A stretch of 42,573 bases of DNA from Candidatus Pacearchaeota archaeon. GTDB taxonomy: Archaea > Nanobdellota > Nanobdellia > Pacearchaeales > GW2011-AR1. Numbering within the stretch: the stretch's first letter is position 1; each line of letters opens with the position of its first letter. Positions 16,920 to 26,659 of this stretch are shown here, piece by piece. Location: NCBI GenBank assembly GCA_018303885.1, contig JAGVXG010000007.1, positions 1-42,573 on the forward strand. Reading direction: 5' to 3'. The translations under genes were made by a program, and so were the position numbers. The notes under the pieces are model-generated. The model was not told the DNA's origin. It did not search any database and saw only the letters and a program-made list of their open reading frames with translations.

Positions 16920-18005
16920 TTAAATTTCAAAACGAAGAATCGCCCCAATGCCCGACATATTTAAAAATTGCTCGCCTTCTGTTGTTTCTGTTGAAATCAC
17001 TGTTACTTTCGCATCTATGCCTTCTGCAAGCTTTGTTAATTCCCTAACAAGAGGTTTTTCAAGGTTTGTTGATAGGTAAAGTGTGTCTACTGCGCCAAAC
17101 TCCAAGGCTTTTCTTGTTTTCTCTTCTCCAAGAGCAGTCTTCTTTGGATTTTCTCCAAGACTTTGGAAAAACTTTTCGACTTCTTTTACCTCTTGTATTC
17201 TTTCATGGTTCACCAATAGACTTTGTGATTTGTCCATCAGTTCTTTAAGTCCTGATTCAGAAGAGTCTCCAATGTCAATCTTTCCAAGGACTTTTTCTCT
17301 TAATTTCGTTGGAAGATAATCCCCCTCAACAAACTCATCTTTAGTTGGTATTGGACCTCCAATAATAATTCCTTTAAGTTTCGGCAAATCAAAGAAATTT
17401 TTTTTCATTTCTTCTGCAATTCTCTTGTAAAATTCCTTTGTCAAGCCTTCTGTAATTCTATGAAACCTTTGGCTTGATTGTCCACCAGCCCTCACCTTGC
17501 TGGGAATCCCAGAAGTCATTTTCTGGATGACAGAAATTCCTTTTCCTTCGAGAAGGCCAATTGTTGCCTCTTTTCTGTCCATTACTAAAAGCCCATAAAC
17601 TTCTGTAACTTCAAGCATTTCTTTCAATGGCTCTAAGATAAATTCTTTGTCGCAGCGATACATTCTCGTCTTTAGCGCCATTGGCGGTTCGATCTCCCAA
17701 AGCCTTAAGTCTTCCTGTCCTTCGACTCTAGAAACATTTCCAGAGAAAAGCGCTAATCCATTCTCAGGAGTTTTTTTATGTTCTTTCAACTGTCGTGTTA
17801 TCTTGTCTAAAGCATTACCGACATTTTTCCTCGTTCCTGTGCTTTTAATGTTCTTCGCAGTAGACTTCTCAGCTTCAAGCTGATCCGCAACAGTGTAAAT
17901 GTTCTGGCCAGCAGGAATGTAAACAGTCACAAGCTCTGTGGCTCTGCCTTTATACTGTTCAAGTTCATCGACAATGTCTCTGAGTTCTTGTTTTGTTATT
18001 GCCAT
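16920..18005 (-). CDS. prf1: Peptide chain release factor aRF1
   Basis: NIKS motif (KNIKSTGTRKNV) and GGQ motif (VRAGGQSSQRFHR). Confidence 0.95.
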   Translation of the reverse strand: MAITKQELRDIVDELEQYKGRATELVTVYIPAGQNIYTVADQLEAEKSTAKNIKSTGTRKNVGNALDKITRQLKEHKKTPENGLALFSGNVSRVEGQEDLRLWEIEPPMALKTRMYRCDKEFILEPLKEMLEVTEVYGLLVMDRKEATIGLLEGKGISVIQKMTSGIPSKVRAGGQSSQRFHRITEGLTKEFYKRIAEEMKKNFFDLPKLKGIIIGGPIPTKDEFVEGDYLPTKLREKVLGKIDIGDSSESGLKELMDKSQSLLVNHERIQEVKEVEKFFQSLGENPKKTALGEEKTRKALEFGAVDTLYLSTNLEKPLVRELTKLAEGIDAKVTVISTETTEGEQFLNMSGIGAILRFEI

Positions 18006-18006
18006 T

Positions 18007-20382
18007 TTAAGTTAAACTATGAGCAGCTCTTAAATCCTTCTCAAAATTTTTTAATTCTTTAGGAATTTTTATTCCTTCTATCTTATCTCTTAAAGAAATT
18101 CCCTTTTCTTTTTTTATTTTCCAGATGTGTGAATTGAAATTCATTAATTTCTCTGCTAAAGCTTCTTCATTTTTAATTTTTTTATTAACGGTCGGCCACG
18201 TTTCTTTAGTCAAATCAATTCCTTTTTCTTTTGCAATAACTGAAGTAACTTGGGGGATAATCGGATAAAACAGGTACAAAATTCTTTCAAGCAAATGGTG
18301 CAGAGTAAATTTAGCAGAATCACTCTCTTCTTTCGTAAACTTTCTCTCTTCATTATATGCTCTTGCTTTTATCAATTCAATATAGTTTGACGCAAAAACA
18401 TCCCAGAGAAATCTTCTCAGGCTTTGTGATGGATGATAAAAATCATATTCTTCATAAAGTTTTTCACAAAAACTGGTTAAGAAGTCAACCTGATTAATAA
18501 ATAACTCATCTAATTTAGTTAACTTTGGTTTTTTCTTTGGTTTATCGAAAAGCATTACAAATTTTGAAACATTCAGAATCTTATTTATTGTTTTTAGCTC
18601 GGCATTTATTTTTTCTTCAGAGCATTTCAAATCCTGTTTTGATAAGTCTCCTTCAACCGCAGACCAGAGTCTTATTGCTTCCCCCCCATATTTTTTTAGA
18701 AGTTCCTGGGAATTAATCATGTTTCCTTTACTCTTAGACATTTTATGGCCTTTTGCATCAACAATATGCTGGTGTATCCAAACGTCCTTAAAACAAGGTT
18801 TTTTTGTTTCAAGATAGCCGCGGAGCAAAGTGTAGTAAAGCCATGTTCTAACAATTTCTTTTCCTTGGGGCCTCAAACTTGCCGGGTAAGTTTTTTTAAA
18901 AAAAGCGTCGTCTTCTTTATACTTCAAGAGAACAAGTTCTGAAATTGAAGAATCCATCCACGTGTCAAAAACTCTTTCTTCACCTTTCCATTTCACGTCT
19001 TTAAAATCCTTAACCTTTCCTATCTTTCTGCTATTTTCATAAACGTCAAAATTTTCTTTTGGGCTTTCTTTCCAGGGTTCGGAATAATCTTTTCCATCAG
19101 AAACTGCAATCTTGTTTCCAAATTTCCACAAAGGAATTGGTGTTGCATAAAATCTTCTTCTGGAAACAGGCCAATCAACTTTCAAAGAATCAATCCAATC
19201 AAAAAGAATTTTTCTGGATTCTTTAGGATAGAATTTAATTTTTTTCGCAATTTTCTTTATTTCTTCTTTAAATTCAACTTGCTTTATATAAAATTCCGGC
19301 ATTTGAATAAACTCGACTTCAGCGCCGCTTCTTTCTGACATTGGAGTTCTATGAACAATGTTCTCCTGCTTAATAACGAGGCCCTGTTCTTTCAAAATTT
19401 CTATTATTTTGTTTCTTGCATCTCTGACTTTCATGCCTTTTAAGATTCCTGCATTTTCATTCATTGTTCCATTCGCATTTATTGCAATTACTGGCTTAAT
19501 ACCTATTTCTCGGAAAAATTGAATATCAGATAAATCTCCTGCAGAACACATCATTGCAATCCCTGTTCCTTTTTCTTGACTAGCAAGGCTATTGGCTTTA
19601 ATTTTAACTTCTTTGCCAAATATTGGGGTTATCGCAGTCTTTCCATCGAGGTTTCTGTATCTTTTATCTTTAGGGTTAAAAATAACCATCCCGCAAGTGC
19701 AGATTAATTCTGGTCTTGTTGTAGCAATAATTATCTCTTTTCCAGTTTCTTTTACTTTCCACTTAACAAAATTGAACACTGACGGGATTTCCTTGTAATC
19801 TATCTCAGAATCCGCAATCGTTGTCTGAAGCTTTGGATCCCAATTGTTAATTCTTGTATCTTCATAAACAAGTCCTTTTTTGAATAAGTCAGAAAAAGTG
19901 GCTTGTGTTAATCTTCTGTATTCTTTTGAATCTGTGTGGTAAACAGCGCCTATATGCCCTCCTTTCTTGTAAGAAGTAAAAGATATCCCAAATTTCGCAA
20001 AAGTATCCTCTGTTTCATTCGAAGCTCGCTCTAGTATTTTTTCACAGTATGTAATGAATTCGTCTCTGCTAACATGAAAAGGGGAAACACCAAACTCTTT
20101 CTCTGCAGCAATTTCTATAGGCAAACCATTTCTATCCAAACCTAAAGGAAATATAACCTGAAAGCCCTTCATTCTTTTATAACGGGCAAAAAAATCCATG
20201 TAACAATAAGTAACAGCCTGCCCAATATGAATGGGAGCATTAACATAAGGAGGTGGCGTATCAATAGAATAAACCTTCTTTTTTGATTTTTTGTTAAAAT
20301 TATAAGCTTCAGATTTTTTCCATGATTCTACTATTGATTTTTCAACGTCAGGCCCCCAATTCTTAATGTCTTTGAGTTTCAT
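18007..20382 (-). CDS. valS: Class Ia aminoacyl-tRNA synthetase, probably valyl-tRNA synthetase
   Basis: HIGH-type APIHIGQ, DWPVSRRRFYATPIPLW, RTWLYYTLLR, KMSKSKGN; editing-domain ATTRPEL. Confidence 0.75.
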   Translation of the reverse strand: MKLKDIKNWGPDVEKSIVESWKKSEAYNFNKKSKKKVYSIDTPPPYVNAPIHIGQAVTYCYMDFFARYKRMKGFQVIFPLGLDRNGLPIEIAAEKEFGVSPFHVSRDEFITYCEKILERASNETEDTFAKFGISFTSYKKGGHIGAVYHTDSKEYRRLTQATFSDLFKKGLVYEDTRINNWDPKLQTTIADSEIDYKEIPSVFNFVKWKVKETGKEIIIATTRPELICTCGMVIFNPKDKRYRNLDGKTAITPIFGKEVKIKANSLASQEKGTGIAMMCSAGDLSDIQFFREIGIKPVIAINANGTMNENAGILKGMKVRDARNKIIEILKEQGLVIKQENIVHRTPMSERSGAEVEFIQMPEFYIKQVEFKEEIKKIAKKIKFYPKESRKILFDWIDSLKVDWPVSRRRFYATPIPLWKFGNKIAVSDGKDYSEPWKESPKENFDVYENSRKIGKVKDFKDVKWKGEERVFDTWMDSSISELVLLKYKEDDAFFKKTYPASLRPQGKEIVRTWLYYTLLRGYLETKKPCFKDVWIHQHIVDAKGHKMSKSKGNMINSQELLKKYGGEAIRLWSAVEGDLSKQDLKCSEEKINAELKTINKILNVSKFVMLFDKPKKKPKLTKLDELFINQVDFLTSFCEKLYEEYDFYHPSQSLRRFLWDVFASNYIELIKARAYNEERKFTKEESDSAKFTLHHLLERILYLFYPIIPQVTSVIAKEKGIDLTKETWPTVNKKIKNEEALAEKLMNFNSHIWKIKKEKGISLRDKIEGIKIPKELKNFEKDLRAAHSLT

Positions 20383-20496
20383 AACTAAATAACTGATAAC
20401 AACTTTTAAAAACTATTTGAATCTAGTGTTTTTATACCTAGTACTTGTACCAATCTTAGGAAGGTTGAGTGTCAAGGAAACCTAGGTTTCCTTACA

Positions 20497-20652
20497 ATGG
20501 CAGACAACAAAATTCAGATGCCGGGAAGCTTCGGCGGATTGATGAGATTCCAGGAAGAATATTCCAGCAAGATAAAATTAAAACCAACAGGCGTAATCGC
20601 TTTCGTAATTCTTATAATAGCTTTCAGAATCTTTCTGGAGTTTTTTTATTAG
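20497..20652 (+). CDS. secG: Sec61-beta/SecG preprotein translocase subunit
   Basis: Manual translation MADNKIQMPGSFGGLMRFQEEYSSKIKLKPTGVIAFVILIIAFRIFLEFFY*; the longer 20469-20663 ORF is a different frame. Confidence 0.8.
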   Translation: MADNKIQMPGSFGGLMRFQEEYSSKIKLKPTGVIAFVILIIAFRIFLEFFY

Positions 20653-20724
20653 GAAAAGATTGAAATAAATAGTATTACAGCAAATCACAATAATTCTTAT
20701 AAACCAATTAACTGGTTAATTCTA

Positions 20725-21069
20725 ATGATAACTATACCTAAACATGGTGAACTAGAGCAAAGAGTAACTCTTTTAATGCATATTGGAAGAGACGTAGCAA
20801 AGAGGGGGGAAGGTGGATTTAACGTTGATTTAGAATTAAAAGGAACTCTTTATCGTTATCCTGGTGCCTCTAAAGAAAGGTATGAAGCATGGGAATTCTT
20901 AAAAGAACGAAATCTAATCGAAGTTTATGACGAAGAAGAGGTCGCTGATATTGATGGCGAAGCTACTTTTGTAAAATGTAGACTTACTGAAAGAGGGCAA
21001 AGACTCTATGGACATATTGAAAATAAATATGAAAAATTCCTTGAATCTTTAAACCATATTTTTCTTTAG
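20725..21069 (+). CDS. Hypothetical protein, possible winged helix
   Basis: ORF 114 aa; ends KCRLTERGQRLYGHIENKYEKFLE. Confidence 0.5.
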   Translation: MITIPKHGELEQRVTLLMHIGRDVAKRGEGGFNVDLELKGTLYRYPGASKERYEAWEFLKERNLIEVYDEEEVADIDGEATFVKCRLTERGQRLYGHIENKYEKFLESLNHIFL

Positions 21070-21121
21070 ATAAATTTTAAGAAACAGAAAACAATAAAAA
21101 CCTTTTATATTTTTCTAATGG

Positions 21122-21460
21122 ATGTTCCCTGGACTTGGCGGTGGCTTGGATCCAAAGAAAATGCAGGCAATGATGAAACAGCTTGGCATGAATCAAGAAG
21201 AAATCGACGCAAAAAGAGTTGTAATCGAAAAATCAGACAACAGCAAGCTCATCATTGAAAATCCTTCTGTAGTTAAAATAACAATTAAAGGCCAGGAAAG
21301 CTTCCAGATTTCAGGAGATGTAAAGGAACAGGAAGCTGGAATATCCGAGGCTGATATTCAAACAGTGATGGAAAAAACAGGCGTCAGTATGAAAGAAGCA
21401 AAAAAAGCTTTAGAAAGCACCAACGGAGATTTAGCAGAGGCGATATTGAGTTTAAGTTAA
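21122..21460 (+). CDS. nac: Nascent polypeptide-associated complex protein
   Basis: MFPGLGGGLDPKKMQAMMKQLGM N-terminus, NAC core, UBA-like C-terminus. Confidence 0.92.
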   Translation: MFPGLGGGLDPKKMQAMMKQLGMNQEEIDAKRVVIEKSDNSKLIIENPSVVKITIKGQESFQISGDVKEQEAGISEADIQTVMEKTGVSMKEAKKALESTNGDLAEAILSLS

Positions 21461-21462
21461 TG

Positions 21463-22137
21463 TCAAGTAAAAATTCTGTATTTATCGCTGTAAAGATTTG
21501 AGATTAATTCTTCTTGATCAGGATTCTTACCCATCATAAATCTTTTTATTTCTTCAGAAGTAAGAGGCTTATCTCCATGCATTTTATTTGGTCTGTGGAA
21601 TGCAATATACTGGTCGGCAAGAGACACTATTCTGCTATTAAAAAGTATATTTAAAATTGTGCCATTCGAAAAATTAGTTGGGTATGGAGGCAATTCATTT
21701 GGTGAAGGGTAAGGATCTTTTAAATTAAAAGTATGAATAAAAGCTGCTATAAAAGCAGACATTAAAAGTCCGTGTTCTTTCAGGCGTTCATAACCTATTA
21801 GTGAATGTCTTTTCATTATTTCGTGATCTTCAAGTGTATATTCGCCACCAATACCATAAGTTTTATCAAGGATTTTAACTGGAATTTCCACTTTTCCATG
21901 GTCGTGGTTTAAAGCGCCAAAAAGTCCTGGTCTAACTGGGAATGGTGTGGCTCTTAGTACTTCGACAGTTTTCAATGTAACATTCAAAGAGTCGACATAG
22001 CTAGGCGGGTGATGTTTTTTTAATTCTTGTGATAAATCCCAGGCTACTATTACTTTTTCATCGAGTCTTAAAGGAGCACGACGTTCAAATTCTCTTTTTA
22101 CCCTTTCTTCCAAATCCCCCATTTCACTTTCATTCAT
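21463..22137 (-). CDS. HD-domain phosphohydrolase (HD-GYP-like)
   Basis: NHDHGKVEIPVKILDKTYGIGGEYTLEDHEIMKRHSLIGYERL. Confidence 0.7.
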   Translation of the reverse strand: MNESEMGDLEERVKREFERRAPLRLDEKVIVAWDLSQELKKHHPPSYVDSLNVTLKTVEVLRATPFPVRPGLFGALNHDHGKVEIPVKILDKTYGIGGEYTLEDHEIMKRHSLIGYERLKEHGLLMSAFIAAFIHTFNLKDPYPSPNELPPYPTNFSNGTILNILFNSRIVSLADQYIAFHRPNKMHGDKPLTSEEIKRFMMGKNPDQEELISNLYSDKYRIFT

Positions 22138-22251
22138 AAAATTAGCAAAATTAGATTCTTTTTAAAGATTATTATAAAAAATCAACTGCTCTATTAAACG
22201 GCATATATTTCATCACCAACAATTATTTGAATTATCAAACCTTTAGGTTTT

Positions 22252-22713
22252 ATGGAAAAATTCCTTGAAAACCTCACCACGGCAGAGAAAACAATTCGTG
22301 CTGCAGACCACATGATTTATGTGACCTTTCCCTTGATTAAGGACAAAAGGCTCTTGTTTAAAATTTTGCATGAAACCAAGAACGCGATTGCTTTATGCAT
22401 TAATTCAATTCTTCAGTATGAATACCTTTACAAGAGGATAAAATTGTACAAAGACTCAGGGCTAAATTTCAAGATTTTCGTTGAAAAATGCGTGCCAAGA
22501 TACGGAATAACAAAAGAAGAAATGAACCTTATATTAGAATTATTTGATTTTGTAGAAAAACACAAAGAAAGCCCTTTTGAATTTGTAAAAGACGAAAAAA
22601 TAGTCATTCTATCAAGCAGTTTAAGGCCAAGAACCATTACAATTGAAAAGATAAAGGAATTCATGACTGTCGCAAAAAGCATTTTCAAAAAAACACGGGA
22701 AACCATTAAGTAA
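22252..22713 (+). CDS. Helical hypothetical protein, paralog of the next ORF
   Basis: ORF 153 aa; ADHMIYVTFPLIKDKRLLFKIL resembles ADHLLYVSLKYTKTCDVIINLL in 22874-23314. Confidence 0.6.
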   Translation: MEKFLENLTTAEKTIRAADHMIYVTFPLIKDKRLLFKILHETKNAIALCINSILQYEYLYKRIKLYKDSGLNFKIFVEKCVPRYGITKEEMNLILELFDFVEKHKESPFEFVKDEKIVILSSSLRPRTITIEKIKEFMTVAKSIFKKTRETIK

Positions 22714-22873
22714 GTCCCTGTCTTAAAGATTTAAATAAAAACCCAATAAAGTTGGGTAATTTGGTAGTAAAAAACGTAAGTAACTCCTCTGGAAAAGTAT
22801 AAAAAGCTGTAAGTCTTGACTTAATATACTTCTATTTCAACCGAAAAAGGACAGAAAAAAGAGAAAAGACTTC

Positions 22874-23314
22874 ATGGAAGACATAATTCAGGAGAAAATA
22901 AGCGCTGACCACCTTCTTTATGTCAGCTTAAAATACACTAAAACCTGTGATGTAATAATAAATCTCCTAATAAGATGGAGAAAGATGATTGAAACTAGCA
23001 TTAATGAGATTCTAAAACATGCCAAAAAGAAGAAGAAAATTCCATCTGTTCCACTTAACCCTGTAGGAAAAATTGAAACTGTTCAAAAGCTTTTCAAAAA
23101 AGATGCTAATTTTTTGGAAGTGATAGAAATGTACGAAATGTTTAGGAAAATAGAGGAGCTAAGAAAGGAGCGCATTGGCGAGTTCAGAAAAAACGTCACC
23201 CTCAAGGTTTTTTACAGGGGTGAAGAAATAAGCATAAATCTTGAAAAACTTAAAATCTACGCAGAGAGGTTAGAAAAATTTATAAGTACGACTAAGCAAT
23301 TTCTTCTTTCTTAG
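22874..23314 (+). CDS. Helical hypothetical protein, paralog of the previous ORF
   Basis: ORF 146 aa; same helical layout and ADHxxYV start motif. Confidence 0.6.
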   Translation: MEDIIQEKISADHLLYVSLKYTKTCDVIINLLIRWRKMIETSINEILKHAKKKKKIPSVPLNPVGKIETVQKLFKKDANFLEVIEMYEMFRKIEELRKERIGEFRKNVTLKVFYRGEEISINLEKLKIYAERLEKFISTTKQFLLS

Positions 23315-23462
23315 AAATAGAAATTGCTTGGGATAAGGTTTGTATAAATAATGAATACTTGATAATTTTAAGATATTTTATATATGTATTAGAAAAATCT
23401 ATACTTATAATAAGGTTTAAAAAATACTTTTACTCAAAACAATAGAGACTAAAAGCGGTAAA

Positions 23463-24236
23463 ATGTCAAAAATAATTGTTATAGCTTCAGGAAAAGGTGG
23501 TGTTGGAAAAACAACAACAGCAATAAATCTAGCTGCCGCAATGAATTATTTTGGAAGAGATGTCTTAGTTATCGACGGAAACCTCTCAACACCAAATGTT
23601 GGAATTCACCTAAATGCCCCCGAAGTCCCTGTAAACTTGAATCATGTTTTAAAGGGTGAAGCAGAACCATTTGAAGCTGTTTATGAGCATGATTCTGGAG
23701 TAAAAGTAATACCAGCGTCTCTTTCTATAAAAGAACTTAAAAGAACAAGGCCGGAAAAAATGAAAGATTTTAAGAAAGATTTTAAGAAAATTGCAGAATA
23801 TGTTATTGTGGATTGCGCAGCTGGTCTTGGCAACGAAGCAACATGTGCGATAGAGCTTGCAGATGAAGTTATAATAGTAACAAATCCCGAAATGCCGGCA
23901 ATTACAGATGCGCTGAAAGCAGTAAAATTTGCCGAGCAGCTAAAAAAACCAGTAAGAGGAGTAATCGTAACCCGTGTTAAAAAAGATGATATAGAACTTT
24001 CACCGGAAGTCGTGAGGGAAATGCTTGAAACTTCAATTCTTGGAATGATTCCCGAAGACGATGCCGTAAGAAAGTCAATAAGTGTAAAAAATGCGGTCGT
24101 TCATTCACATCCAAAAAGCAAGGCTTCACGCGCCTACAAAGAAATCGCGGCAAACCTTTTAAAAATTAAGTATGATTCAGACAAAGACAGAGAAAATCTC
24201 TTAAAAAGATTTTATAAGTGGCTGGGTTTGGGTTGA
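23463..24236 (+). CDS. minD: MinD/ParA-family ATPase
   Basis: Deviant Walker A GKGGVGKTTTAINLA, VIDGNL, YVIVDCAAGLG, amphipathic C-terminus. Confidence 0.9.
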   Translation: MSKIIVIASGKGGVGKTTTAINLAAAMNYFGRDVLVIDGNLSTPNVGIHLNAPEVPVNLNHVLKGEAEPFEAVYEHDSGVKVIPASLSIKELKRTRPEKMKDFKKDFKKIAEYVIVDCAAGLGNEATCAIELADEVIIVTNPEMPAITDALKAVKFAEQLKKPVRGVIVTRVKKDDIELSPEVVREMLETSILGMIPEDDAVRKSISVKNAVVHSHPKSKASRAYKEIAANLLKIKYDSDKDRENLLKRFYKWLGLG

Positions 24237-24277
24237 TTTTTTAAGATTTATCCATAAAAGAAAAATATTTCAAATTT

Positions 24278-24628
24278 TTACCTGATTCTGCTTCCTTCTT
24301 CAATATCTGAATCTGGTTGGAGAATTTTGACAACTTCTTTTCCATTCTCAATTTCCTTAACAGCAGCAAGAAGCATTCCCTGGCTTTCTATTCCTTTAAT
24401 CTTTCTTTGCTCAAGATTTGTAAAAATAACACAGTTTTTTCCATTTAGCTCCTCTTTTTTATAATATGGTTTTATTCCCGCAACAACTGTTATCTTGCCA
24501 TTTTCTTTTCCAAGGTCAACTGAAAGTTTGTAAAGTTTATCAGCGCCATCAATGTCTTCTGCTTTCAGGATTTTTCCTGTTCTTAAATCAAGTTTTTGCC
24601 AGTCTGAAAATTTTATTACTTCTGTCAT
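24278..24628 (-). CDS. Stand-alone tRNA-binding (EMAPII/MetRS C-terminal-like) domain
   Basis: LDLRTGKILKAEDIDGADKLYKLSVDLG...VAGIKPYYKKEELNGK. Confidence 0.85.
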   Translation of the reverse strand: MTEVIKFSDWQKLDLRTGKILKAEDIDGADKLYKLSVDLGKENGKITVVAGIKPYYKKEELNGKNCVIFTNLEQRKIKGIESQGMLLAAVKEIENGKEVVKILQPDSDIEEGSRIR

Positions 24629-24672
24629 TTTTTATATTAATTAATTCTACTTTAAAAGATTTGCATATAAAC

Positions 24673-26097
24673 TTAAATCTTCTTAAATAAAATCTCTGAT
24701 TTCTTTATTTTATTAGCTTTAATAGGCTTTTTTATATTATCAAGTTTTATCTCAAAGCCAAGATTCCTAGCAATTTTTTCGCTTGTTTCAGGAATAAATG
24801 GCCAAAGAAGAATTGCAATTGCTTTTATGCTATCAATAAGTTCATAAAGAACCTTCTTATCTTTTGTTTCCCAGGGCTTTTTGCTCTGAACATGCTCATT
24901 GCAAATATCAATAAATGCAAATACTTCGTTAAGAGCTTTGTCAAATTCGTATTTATCAATATGTTTTTCTATTTCTTTAAGTTTTAGTTTCTTAAGCAAC
25001 TTATTCTCTGTTTTTTCAATTCCATATTTTTCAGCTAATGTCGTGACACGTGAAACAAGATTCCCAAGCTTATTCGCAAGCTCATTGTTGTGTCTGGCAA
25101 TTAGCGTCTCTTCTGAAAAATCTCCATCTTCTCCAAAAACAAAATTTCTCAAAATGTAATACCTTATTGTATCTGAACCATATTTTTTTGCGAGATAACT
25201 GGGAGAGATTACATTTCCAAGGCTTTTTGAAATTTTTTGTCCATTAAAAGTCAAAAAGCCGTGAATATAAACTGTTTCTGGCAACTTATACCCTCCAGCA
25301 AGAAGCATTGCTGGCCATATCACGGCGTGAAACCAACCGTTATCTTTTCCTAAAAGATGAACATCTGCAGGCCAGAAATCTTGTTTTTTGCCGGCTCCAG
25401 AAAGATAACTAAGAAGAGCATCAAACCAAACATAAACAACGTGTTCTTTGTCAAGAGGAAAAGGAATTCCCCAAGAAAAATTCGTCCTAGTGATGCTTAA
25501 ATCTTGCAAGCCTTCTTTAACCCTGTTTATTATTTCGTTTTTTCTTTCTCTTGGAAGAACAAATTTTTCTTGTTTATACAAATCTAAAAGCTTTTTCTGA
25601 TACTTGCTAAGTTTGAAGTAATAAGTGTCCTCTCTTATTTTCTCAAGTTTTTTCCCAGGATGAAAAGAACATTCTCCATTAATAAGGTCCTTCTCTGTAT
25701 AAAACCTCTCACACCCCACACAATATAACCCTTCATAAGTGCCTTTGTAAATATCATTTTTTATCTTTAGAATAAAGTCCTGAACAAATTTTTCATGATC
25801 TTTGTCAGTAGTTCTTATAAATCTTGAAAAATCAATGTTAAGAATTTTCCAGGCATCTTCAAATTTTTCAGACATTCTATTTACAAAATCTTTTTCACTC
25901 TCTCCTGCTTTCTTAGCGCTTTCTGAGATTTTCTGTCCATGCTCGTCTGTTCCCGTCAAAAAAAATACATTATTATTCTTAAGTTTGTTCCATCTTGCCA
26001 GGGCATCTGCTACAATCTTCTGATATGCATGCCCTACATGGGGTTCTGCGTTGACATAGTCTATAGCAGTTGTTATGTAAAATTTATTTGATTTCAT
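24673..26097 (-). CDS. metG: Methionyl-tRNA synthetase
   Basis: YVNAEPHVGHAY, TGTDEHGQKI, HGFLTFNGQKISKSLGN. Confidence 0.95.
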   Translation of the reverse strand: MKSNKFYITTAIDYVNAEPHVGHAYQKIVADALARWNKLKNNNVFFLTGTDEHGQKISESAKKAGESEKDFVNRMSEKFEDAWKILNIDFSRFIRTTDKDHEKFVQDFILKIKNDIYKGTYEGLYCVGCERFYTEKDLINGECSFHPGKKLEKIREDTYYFKLSKYQKKLLDLYKQEKFVLPRERKNEIINRVKEGLQDLSITRTNFSWGIPFPLDKEHVVYVWFDALLSYLSGAGKKQDFWPADVHLLGKDNGWFHAVIWPAMLLAGGYKLPETVYIHGFLTFNGQKISKSLGNVISPSYLAKKYGSDTIRYYILRNFVFGEDGDFSEETLIARHNNELANKLGNLVSRVTTLAEKYGIEKTENKLLKKLKLKEIEKHIDKYEFDKALNEVFAFIDICNEHVQSKKPWETKDKKVLYELIDSIKAIAILLWPFIPETSEKIARNLGFEIKLDNIKKPIKANKIKKSEILFKKI

Positions 26098-26155
26098 AAT
26101 AATTGTTTTCTTTCATACTTTTTATTTCTTCCTAAAACGTCTAAGAAGTATAAAC

Positions 26156-26554
26156 TTAACTTAACATTCCAACTCTTTCCAAATAAGGGATTAATTGTGA
26201 TTCATCTCCCTCTCTTAAATCTCTATCATACTTAAATTGTTCAAAGCGATCATAAATCTCTTCTGGACGCTCCATTTTTCCAAAATCGCTTGAAAATGAA
26301 AAGGCCCTGCAATGTAATCCATTTGAACCAGGAACAGGTATATCGCATATGTTATAAAAATCTCCAGGGTTTAGTTTTTTAATCAACCTTTGCACTATCC
26401 TTTCTATTTCCCTTGGCTCATTTCTTATCACAAAAATATATTTATGTCTTTGTCTTTCCTGCTCTCCAGTATCTGTTCTCATATTCCATCTTATCGATCT
26501 TAAATTTTTTCCCATAAAAAGATAACCACTAAAGACTATATAAAAATTTATCAA
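26156..26554 (-). CDS. Hypothetical protein
   Basis: ORF 132 aa. Confidence 0.45.
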   Translation of the reverse strand: MINFYIVFSGYLFMGKNLRSIRWNMRTDTGEQERQRHKYIFVIRNEPREIERIVQRLIKKLNPGDFYNICDIPVPGSNGLHCRAFSFSSDFGKMERPEEIYDRFEQFKYDRDLREGDESQLIPYLERVGMLS

Positions 26555-26571
26555 TTTAAGGATATAATAGA

Positions 26572-26608
26572 AAATGTTTTAGCGCGGGTTCGATCCCTGC
26601 AAGCCGCA
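26572..26608 (+). tRNA. Orphan tRNA 3' fragment (T-arm plus 3' acceptor strand); split-tRNA 3' half or truncated remnant
   Basis: GCGGG-TTCGATC-CCTGC T-arm at 26584-26600, then AAGCCGC-A; no D-arm or anticodon arm upstream; TATATAAAAAT box at 26537-26547; T-rich run after 26612. 5' boundary uncertain. Confidence 0.55.
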
Positions 26609-26659
26609 TGTACTTATTTTAAAAGACAAATTTAAATAAGTGGTTTAATTAGAGAGAGT

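Noticed and set aside
20469-20663. 64-aa ORF MSRKPRFPYNGRQQ... as a gene
   Set aside because: It is an out-of-frame reading over the clear Sec61-beta ORF at 20497-20652.
5900-26608. The Lys 5' part and the orphan 3' fragment as partners of one split tRNA
   Set aside because: Acceptor strands GGCTCCG and AAGCCGC are not complementary.
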